From positions 1 to 10,666 of the forward strand of contig JAEWHY010000059.1 in NCBI GenBank assembly GCA_023387555.1: DNA of 10,666 nt, in the 5' to 3' direction. Shown in pieces: positions 6,523 through 10,666 of the stretch. Position 1 is the stretch's first letter, and each line of letters begins with the position of its first letter. The stretch is from Pseudomonadota bacterium (GTDB lineage Bacteria > Pseudomonadota > Alphaproteobacteria > Rhizobiales > Xanthobacteraceae). The notes under the pieces are model-generated. The model had not been told where the DNA came from. It searched no databases and saw only the letters and a list, made by a program, of their open reading frames with translations. A program made the translations under genes and the position numbers.

Positions 6523-6539
6523 GCATTGCCGCGCAATGC
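6523..6539 (+). terminator. Perfect palindrome just after ptsH (possible 3'-end hairpin)
   Basis: GCATTGC-CGC-GCAATGC forms a perfect 7-bp stem with a 3-nt loop, 10 nt past the ptsH stop. No T-run follows, so it is a weak or Rho-assisted end, or a protein site. The same 7-mer recurs upstream of EIIA. Confidence 0.4.
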
Positions 6540-6638
6540 ACGTTGCGACCAAAATTTCAGCAGAACTGACTGACCGCAGCTTGCCGCGCTGTATGCGGTG
6601 TCAATCCACCACCACTTTGACCGACTGAGATTGGCGCG

Positions 6639-6716
6639 GGGATCAGGTATCCCAAGCAGTTGACTATCCAGTCAGACTTGGAAAAGACAATGGACCGGAT
6701 TTTGCATCAACGATGC
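6639..6716 (+). repeat. Three small palindromes upstream of the Bug-family gene
   Basis: GGGAT-CAGGT-ATCCC (6639-6653), TGACT-ATCC-AGTCA (6661-6674) and GCATC-AAC-GATGC (6704-6716) lie in a row between ptsH and the binding-protein gene. The first two share TATCC at 17-nt spacing. TTGACC (6617-6622) and TTGACT (6660-6665) look like -35 hexamers but neither has a good -10 at 16-18 nt. These are plausible operator or leader structures for the downstream gene; function is unproven. Confidence 0.4.
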
Positions 6717-6741
6717 TTGTTCTTGGCTTGGGAGAAGTGCT

Positions 6742-7710
6742 GTGTTTCGTGTTTTCACAAAAGGCGTCGGCATCGTTGCGACGCTGGTCCTGACGGCCGG
6801 TGTGGCGGCCGCTGATCAATGGCCGTCCAAGATGGTCCGTGTGATCATTCCATTCTCTGCGGGCAGCGCAGCAGATGTTGTTCCACGCATCGTCTTCGAA
6901 CAGTTGCAGGCGCAGACGAAGCAACCGTTCGTCATCGAGAATCGTCCTGGTGGCGCGTTCACGATCGGTGTTGGTGCTGCGAAGTCTGCGCCGGCCGACG
7001 GTTATACGATCCTCGCTCATTCCAACGGCTTTGTAACCACGCCGGCGGTTCAGCCCGTGAACTGGGACCCCACCAAGGATTTTTCGGGCGTGACGACGAT
7101 GGCCGATGTGCCGATGGTCCTGGTGATTTCGCCGGACAAGAAGGTGGACACGCTCCAACAGCTCGTTGCACAGGCCAAGGCCAAGCCTGGCTCGCTGAAT
7201 TACGCTACCGCCGGACTTGGTGCTCCGACGCATCTGGCGATGGAGCGGCTTCGTCTCGCGGCAGGGATCACAGGGCAACTCATTCCCTTCAAGGGCGCAA
7301 GCGAGGCTCTCACCGAGGTGATGGCTGGTCGCGTCGACGTCTATTTCAGTCCGCTGGCGGCTTCCATGCCGCTGATTCAGAGCGGGAAGCTCAAACCTCT
7401 GGCCGTCAGCGGGACGAAGCGCGCCGCTGCACTGCCCGATGTGCCGACCACGACCGAGGCGGGATTCAAGGATTCCGACTTCGCATTCTATGTCGGAATG
7501 TTCGTTCCGAAGGACACCCCGCGCGATCTGGTCGACCGCATGAACGCGGAGGTGAAGAAAGTGCTGGCGATGCCCAGCATCCAGGAGAAGATCGCAAAGA
7601 TCGGTTCCGAGGCGACCAGCTCTGACCCGGAGGCTTTCGACAAGCGCATTGCCGAGGAGTTCGCTCTGACCAAATCGCTGGTTGAGGCTGCGGGAATCAC
7701 TGTGAAGTAG
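6742..7710 (+). CDS. Tripartite tricarboxylate transporter substrate-binding protein (Bug/TctC family)
   Basis: A 322-aa periplasmic binding protein. A signal peptide is clear: VFRVFTKGVGIVATLVLTAG followed by AAA at 22-24, cleavage near D25. The mature part starts QWPSKMVRVIIPFSAGSAADVVPRIV and has ENRPGG (66-71), GADGYTIL-like PADGYTIL, the LNYATAGLGAPTHLA segment and DVYFSPLAA, all characteristic of Bug proteins. These bind carboxylates or other small organic acids between two lobes. No TctA/TctB membrane genes are near, as for most orphan Bug proteins, so the ligand cannot be named. The start is GTG 6742, with GGAG 7 nt upstream and the signal peptide directly behind. It is monocistronic by appearance: 229 bp separate it from ptsH and a strong terminator follows. 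Its base composition looks somewhat less GC-rich than its neighbours, and it interrupts an otherwise PTS-to-ahcY stretch, suggesting a later insertion. Confidence 0.93.
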   Translation: MFRVFTKGVGIVATLVLTAGVAAADQWPSKMVRVIIPFSAGSAADVVPRIVFEQLQAQTKQPFVIENRPGGAFTIGVGAAKSAPADGYTILAHSNGFVTTPAVQPVNWDPTKDFSGVTTMADVPMVLVISPDKKVDTLQQLVAQAKAKPGSLNYATAGLGAPTHLAMERLRLAAGITGQLIPFKGASEALTEVMAGRVDVYFSPLAASMPLIQSGKLKPLAVSGTKRAAALPDVPTTTEAGFKDSDFAFYVGMFVPKDTPRDLVDRMNAEVKKVLAMPSIQEKIAKIGSEATSSDPEAFDKRIAEEFALTKSLVEAAGITVK

Positions 7711-7761
7711 TCGGACGCAGCCGCGACATACGTCACGGCTCAAACAACGCACCAAAAACAA

Positions 7762-7800
7762 AAATGGCCCGGCTTCGTACCGCCGGGCCATTTGCATTTT
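7762..7800. terminator. Bidirectional intrinsic terminator after the Bug-family gene
   Basis: A perfect 12-bp stem (AAATGGCCCGGC at 7762-7773 with GCCGGGCCATTT at 7782-7793) has an 8-nt loop. A T-rich stretch follows on the plus strand (TTTGCATTTT to 7800) and an A-rich stretch precedes it (7753-7764), so it can act in either direction. It lies 51 nt past the stop of the binding-protein gene. Confidence 0.9.
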
Positions 7801-7882
7801 CTGATTGTGACGCCTGAAGTCGTCCGGGCCTTTTGCTGCGAGGAGAATGCGCTAGTCTCCGCCCTTCCTCGAGGGAAGAACC

Positions 7883-8356
7883 ATGGACAATCCCACCAGC
7901 CAGAACGCCGCCAAGCCGCAGGGCGCTTCGATCCGTTACGTCGATCAGCCGGAATGCCGCGAGACCTTTTCCGATTCCGTCAACAGCGTGTTCTTCGACG
8001 GACAGACAATGCGGATCGAGTTCGGCATCACGCGCATGGACGACATCAAGCAGGGCCAGCAGATGACAGGGCGCCGCTATCCGGCCTGCCGGCTGGTGCT
8101 GCCGGTGAATGCCGCCATCGACCTGATCAACAAGATGCAGCAGACGGCAAATGCGCTCCAGCAGGCGGGATTGCTGAAGCCCTCGGCGCCCGCGGCGGCT
8201 CAGCCCAAAGCCCAGGAGCAGCCGTCCGAGATCAAGCCTTCGTCGCCCGCCACGTCGTCGCTGCTCGACAAGCTCTCGGCTCTCGACAGGGCCTCGGCCT
8301 TGGACAAGCCGCTCGACGGTTCGTCGATCTTCGGCAAGCCGACGCCGGAAAGATAA
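7883..8356 (+). CDS. Hypothetical protein, possible DUF3467-like N-terminus with low-complexity tail
   Basis: A 157-aa protein that I do not recognise with certainty. Residues 17-95 look like one compact domain (IRYVDQPECRETFSDSVNSV, then MRIEFGITRMDD, RRYPACRLVLPVNAAIDLINKMQQTANAL); the order of a 'sees/functions' strand, an EFG strand and a final helix recalls DUF3467 proteins, but this is by eye. Residues 96-126 are rich in Ala, Pro, Ser and Gln, i.e. a flexible linker. Residues 128-145 hold three six-residue units LDKLSA-LDRASA-LDKPLD. No signal peptide or membrane segment, so cytosolic. The start ATG 7883 has GAGGGA 6 nt upstream. It is isolated by a strong terminator upstream and a 441-bp gap downstream. 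Good ribosome site, codon use and clean reading support a real gene; the function is unknown. Confidence 0.75.
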   Translation: MDNPTSQNAAKPQGASIRYVDQPECRETFSDSVNSVFFDGQTMRIEFGITRMDDIKQGQQMTGRRYPACRLVLPVNAAIDLINKMQQTANALQQAGLLKPSAPAAAQPKAQEQPSEIKPSSPATSSLLDKLSALDRASALDKPLDGSSIFGKPTPER

Positions 8357-8657
8357 ACCCTGCGGTAGGGGCGACGAGAAATACATCAAGGCGAAGGCCA
8401 TCGGCCTTCCCGAATTGCGCAGCGTCCGCAAGGCCCTCGGCAAGCAATTCTCGGTAATGCGCCGCATCGTGCGCGCCGGCATGACCGGCGGCCTTTCACG
8501 GACACCCGCCATTGACCGCCTGCGTTACCCCCTCGCGGCGTGCCGGCAGCGATGCCTTCAGCCTTACGGAAGGCCTGATTGGTGACATTGACGCGCCCCA
8601 CCAGATGGCCGGTGTCAGATAGCGCCGCGGGCAAGCCGCCTGTCCGCATCCTGAAAT
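8357..8657. other. Gap before the ahcY promoter; possible decayed coding sequence
   Basis: No intact gene is supported. A plus-strand frame from about 8358 to the stop at 8583-8585 gives a coding-like piece (DEKYIKAKAIGLPELRSVRK followed by ALGKQFSVMRRIVRAGMTGG) that lacks a proper start and then degrades. On the minus strand, a piece near 8550-8640 reads GHLVGRVNVTNQAFRKAEG before turning into arginine-rich noise. Neither matches a family I know. Small hairpins are GAAGGCC-ATC-GGCCTTC (8393-8409) and GCCTTC/GAAGGC (8554-8574). The stretch may be a gene remnant. Confidence 0.35.
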
Positions 8658-8681
8658 GGACATAAAGAAATCTTTATATCC
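8658..8681. promoter_or_regulatory. AT-rich palindromic operator upstream of ahcY (SAM/SAH-cycle type)
   Basis: A 24-nt palindrome centred between 8669 and 8670 has 10 of 12 base pairs matching; the core is ATAAAGA-AA-TCTTTAT with GGA/TCC at the ends. It stands out in GC-rich surroundings and lies 3 nt upstream of the candidate -35 of ahcY. Palindromes of the ATAAAGATATCTTTAT kind have been assigned to ArsR-family regulators of the methionine/SAM/SAH cycle in Proteobacteria (SahR/SamR), to my memory; assignment here is an inference. No regulator gene is in the window. Confidence 0.7.
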
Positions 8682-8684
8682 GCA

Positions 8685-8713
8685 TTGCGCCTCCGTCCGG
8701 GTCCTGCTATAGC
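8685..8713 (+). promoter_or_regulatory. Candidate ahcY promoter
   Basis: TTGCGC (8685-8690) and TATAGC (8708-8713) are spaced by 17 nt, directly downstream of the palindrome. Transcription would begin near 8720, leaving a leader of about 78 nt before ATG 8798. The start of this leader can form a GCGCC/GGCGC hairpin (8715-8737). I saw no match to the SAH or SAM-II riboswitch cores. Confidence 0.5.
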
Positions 8714-8797
8714 GGCGCCCGAACCGGCGGCCGGCGCTTGCGGGCCGCACCCGCTTTTCCGCACATCCAACGACAGACCAAGCGTCAAGGGAGCGTC

Positions 8798-10231
8798 ATG
8801 ACTTCAGCAACCGCCAAGAAGCCCGGCTTTTCGGACTACATCGTCGCCGACATCGGCCTGGCCGACTTTGGCCGCAAGGAAATCTCGCTCGCCGAAACCG
8901 AGATGCCGGGCCTGATGGCGACCCGCGAGGAATACGGCCCGTCGCAGCCGCTGAAGGGCGCGCGCATCGCCGGCTCCCTGCATATGACGATCCAGACCGC
9001 GGTGCTGATCGAGACGCTGGCCGCGCTCGGCGCGGACGTGCGCTGGGTGTCGTGCAACATCTATTCGACGCAGGATCACGCCGCCGCGGCGATCGCCGCC
9101 GCCGGCATTCCGGTGTTCGCGGTCAAGGGCGAGACCCTGAAGGATTACTGGGACTACACCGCCAAGCTGTTCGACTGGCATGGCGGCGGCTATCCCAACA
9201 TGATCCTCGATGACGGCGGCGACGCCACGATGTACGTGCATCTCGGTCTGCGCGCCGAGAAGGGCGACACCGCGTTCCTCGACAAGCCGGGTTCGGAAGA
9301 AGAGGAAGTGTTCTTCGCGCTGCTCAAGAAGCAGCTCAAGGAGAAGCCGAAGGGCTACTTCCAGGCGATCGCCGACAGCATCAAGGGCGTCTCGGAAGAG
9401 ACCACGACCGGCGTGCATCGTCTCTACGAGATGCAGAAGGCCGGCACGCTGCTGTGGCCTGCCATCAACGTCAACGACTCGGTGACCAAGTCGAAGTTCG
9501 ACAACCTCTACGGCTGCAAGGAATCGCTGGTCGACGGCATCCGCCGCGGCACCGACGTGATGATGGCCGGCAAGGTCGCGATGGTCGCGGGCTTCGGCGA
9601 CGTCGGCAAGGGCTCGGCGGCATCGCTCCGCAACGCCGGCTGCCGCGTGCTGGTCTCCGAAATCGATCCGATCTGCGCGCTGCAGGCGGCGATGGAAGGC
9701 TACGAGGTCACGACGATGGAAGACGCGGTGTCCCGCGCTGATATCTTCGTCACCGCCACCGGCAACAAGGACATCATCACCGCCGATCATATGCGGCAGA
9801 TGAAGGACCGCGCCATCGTCTGCAACATCGGCCATTTCGACAACGAGATCGACGTGGCCGGGCTGAAGAACATGAAGTGGGTCAACGTCAAGCCGCAGGT
9901 CGACGAGATCGAGTTCCCGGACGGCCACCGCATCATCCTCTTGTCGGAAGGCCGTCTCGTGAATCTCGGCAACGCCATGGGCCACCCGAGCTTCGTGATG
10001 TCGTCGTCCTTCACCAACCAGACGCTGGCGCAGATCGAGCTGTTCGCCAACAACAAGGACGGCAAGTACGAGAAGAAGGTCTACACGCTGCCGAAGCATC
10101 TCGACGAGAAGGTCGCGCGCCTGCATCTCGAAAAGATCGGCGTGAAGCTGACCAAGCTGTCCAAGGAACAGGCCGATTATATCGGCGTGAAGCAGGACGG
10201 CCCGTACAAGCCGGAACACTACCGGTATTGA
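8798..10231 (+). CDS. ahcY: S-adenosylhomocysteine hydrolase (adenosylhomocysteinase)
   Basis: A 477-aa cytosolic NAD-dependent enzyme that splits S-adenosylhomocysteine into homocysteine and adenosine, removing the product inhibitor of methyltransferases and feeding the methionine cycle. Visible motifs are SLHMTIQTA with H62, NIYSTQDHAAAAIA (catalytic Asp), GVSEETTTGVHRL (catalytic Glu), VTKSKFDNLYG (catalytic Lys), the NAD-binding GFGDVGKG from 265, CNIGHFDNEID, and the C-terminal KPEHYRY that reaches into the neighbouring subunit. The extra stretch around GDTAFLDKPGSEEEEVFFAL followed by KKQLKEKPKGYF is the insertion typical of many bacterial AhcY. The length is normal. The start is ATG 8798, with AAGGGAG 4 nt upstream; an upstream TTG at 8738 would add an arginine- and proline-rich extension absent from the family. 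Regulated most likely through the palindrome at 8658-8681. Followed by a strong hairpin and a convergent protease gene. Confidence 0.98.
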   Translation: MTSATAKKPGFSDYIVADIGLADFGRKEISLAETEMPGLMATREEYGPSQPLKGARIAGSLHMTIQTAVLIETLAALGADVRWVSCNIYSTQDHAAAAIAAAGIPVFAVKGETLKDYWDYTAKLFDWHGGGYPNMILDDGGDATMYVHLGLRAEKGDTAFLDKPGSEEEEVFFALLKKQLKEKPKGYFQAIADSIKGVSEETTTGVHRLYEMQKAGTLLWPAINVNDSVTKSKFDNLYGCKESLVDGIRRGTDVMMAGKVAMVAGFGDVGKGSAASLRNAGCRVLVSEIDPICALQAAMEGYEVTTMEDAVSRADIFVTATGNKDIITADHMRQMKDRAIVCNIGHFDNEIDVAGLKNMKWVNVKPQVDEIEFPDGHRIILLSEGRLVNLGNAMGHPSFVMSSSFTNQTLAQIELFANNKDGKYEKKVYTLPKHLDEKVARLHLEKIGVKLTKLSKEQADYIGVKQDGPYKPEHYRY

Positions 10232-10242
10232 TTATTGAACAC

Positions 10243-10270
10243 AGCCGGGGCTGCGCGCGCGGCCCCGGTT
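10243..10270. terminator. GC-rich hairpin between convergent ahcY and protease genes
   Basis: The stem CCGGGGC (10245-10251) / GCCCCGG (10262-10268) extends outward by G-U and A-U and inward by U-G, G-C and C-G, about 12 pairs in all with a GCGC loop. It lies 11 nt after the ahcY stop and 9 nt beyond the protease stop on the other strand, so it can end both transcripts. No T-run is present on the plus side, which is common in GC-rich alphaproteobacteria. Confidence 0.7.
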
Positions 10271-10279
10271 GCCTGCCGG

Positions 10280-10666
10280 CTAGGAGGTGAGAGTCGTGGT
10301 TGGGACCACCTTGCCGATTATGGCCTGAAGGTTTGGCCTGTTGCCGATCCGCTGCGTAACCGGCCGCCCTGGGGCATTTTGCTGAGGGGAGCCGGTGGAA
10401 CGCAGCAATGGGCGAGCTGTTGCGGCGGTCAACAACGCTCCGCCATTCGCGCGGCATATTCCCTGAACGCAAGCCAAGGCACCGACCACGACGGGCGAGG
10501 CGCTCGACGTTCCTGAAAACTCGTCCGTGTACCATCGGTCCTCACTGCCGCCCTGCAGATCGCCATATCCGCACGTTGTCACTTCGCGGCCCCATCCCTG
10601 AGCATCGACCGCGCTGCCGTAGTTGGAGAAGGCGAGGCGCGAGCGATCGGGGCCGTGGTTGCGGCC
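10280..10666 (-). CDS. Subtilisin-like serine protease (S8 family), C-terminal part
   Basis: The last 128 residues of a subtilase are visible; the gene continues past the right edge. The reading frame is open to the edge and ends with TAG at 10280-10282. The key segment is EFSGTSSASPVVVGALACVQG, containing the catalytic serine motif GTSSASP. Before it, RLAFSNYGSAVDAQGWGREV matches the segment that precedes the serine in subtilases (FSNYG..VDVxAPG), and after it RPLLRSTGSPQQ and RIGNRPNLQAII form the usual C-terminal end. The Asp and His of the triad and any signal peptide lie outside. No C-terminal extension such as an autotransporter barrel is present: the protein ends about 75 residues after the serine. 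Two cysteines (in VTTCGYG and ALACVQGIC) suggest an extracytoplasmic product. It is convergent with ahcY. Substrate is unknown. Confidence 0.88.
   Translation of the reverse strand, partial: GRNHGPDRSRLAFSNYGSAVDAQGWGREVTTCGYGDLQGGSEDRWYTDEFSGTSSASPVVVGALACVQGICRANGGALLTAATARPLLRSTGSPQQNAPGRPVTQRIGNRPNLQAIIGKVVPTTTLTS

Noticed and set aside
6664..7797. 377-codon minus-strand frame across the Bug-family gene
   Set aside because: Antisense to a gene with signal peptide and family motifs; it also runs through the strong terminator hairpin.
8714..8797. Riboswitch (SAH or SAM-II type) in the ahcY leader
   Set aside because: Only a simple GC hairpin is visible; none of the conserved core strings of those classes is present, and the palindrome upstream offers a protein-based explanation.
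8804..10219. 471-codon minus-strand frame opposite ahcY
   Set aside because: Antisense shadow of a highly conserved enzyme; no domain, no ribosome site, repetitive acidic/histidine composition.

Overview
The window is GC-rich chromosomal DNA. Its gene content points to an alphaproteobacterium of the Hyphomicrobiales, most likely the Bradyrhizobium/Rhodopseudomonas/Afipia group. The evidence is the conserved chvI-chvG-hprK-EIIA-HPr cluster close to pckA and ahcY, plus an orphan tricarboxylate-type (Bug/TctC) binding protein. Genus-level placement is an inference from protein wording and synteny. I see no tRNA, rRNA, CRISPR array, insertion sequence or phage gene.

Left part, minus strand: the 5' end of pckA (ATP-dependent PEP carboxykinase, running off the left edge), a 352-bp gap, a small secreted OmpA-domain protein, and a HugZ-type FMN-binding-split-barrel/DUF2470 protein. 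Divergent from these, on the plus strand, lies the core of the window: response regulator chvI, a perfect 22-nt hairpin and a candidate promoter, sensor kinase chvG, a short C-terminal-type HPr kinase/phosphorylase (hprK), and after a 177-bp gap an EIIA-Man-type protein overlapping HPr by 4 nt. In alphaproteobacteria this set joins an envelope/acid-sensing two-component system to a regulatory PTS that lacks sugar permeases. pckA nearby is a gluconeogenic gene, so the cluster plausibly couples carbon status to envelope and virulence or symbiosis regulation.

Right part: a Bug-family periplasmic binding protein with three small palindromes in its upstream region and a textbook bidirectional terminator behind it; an unrecognised 157-aa protein (N-terminal part vaguely DUF3467-like, low-complexity tail); a 441-bp gap whose first 300 bp look like decayed coding sequence and whose last part holds an AT-rich palindromic operator and promoter for ahcY; ahcY itself (S-adenosylhomocysteine hydrolase); a strong GC hairpin; and, convergent on the minus strand, the 3' end of a subtilisin-like (S8) serine protease running off the right edge.

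I did not find a clearly new biological system. The items most worth checking are cis-elements: the SAM/SAH-type palindrome before ahcY, the hairpin and internal promoter between chvI and chvG, the structured gap between hprK and EIIA, and a 7-mer (GCAATGC/GCATTGC) that recurs in intergenic stretches.
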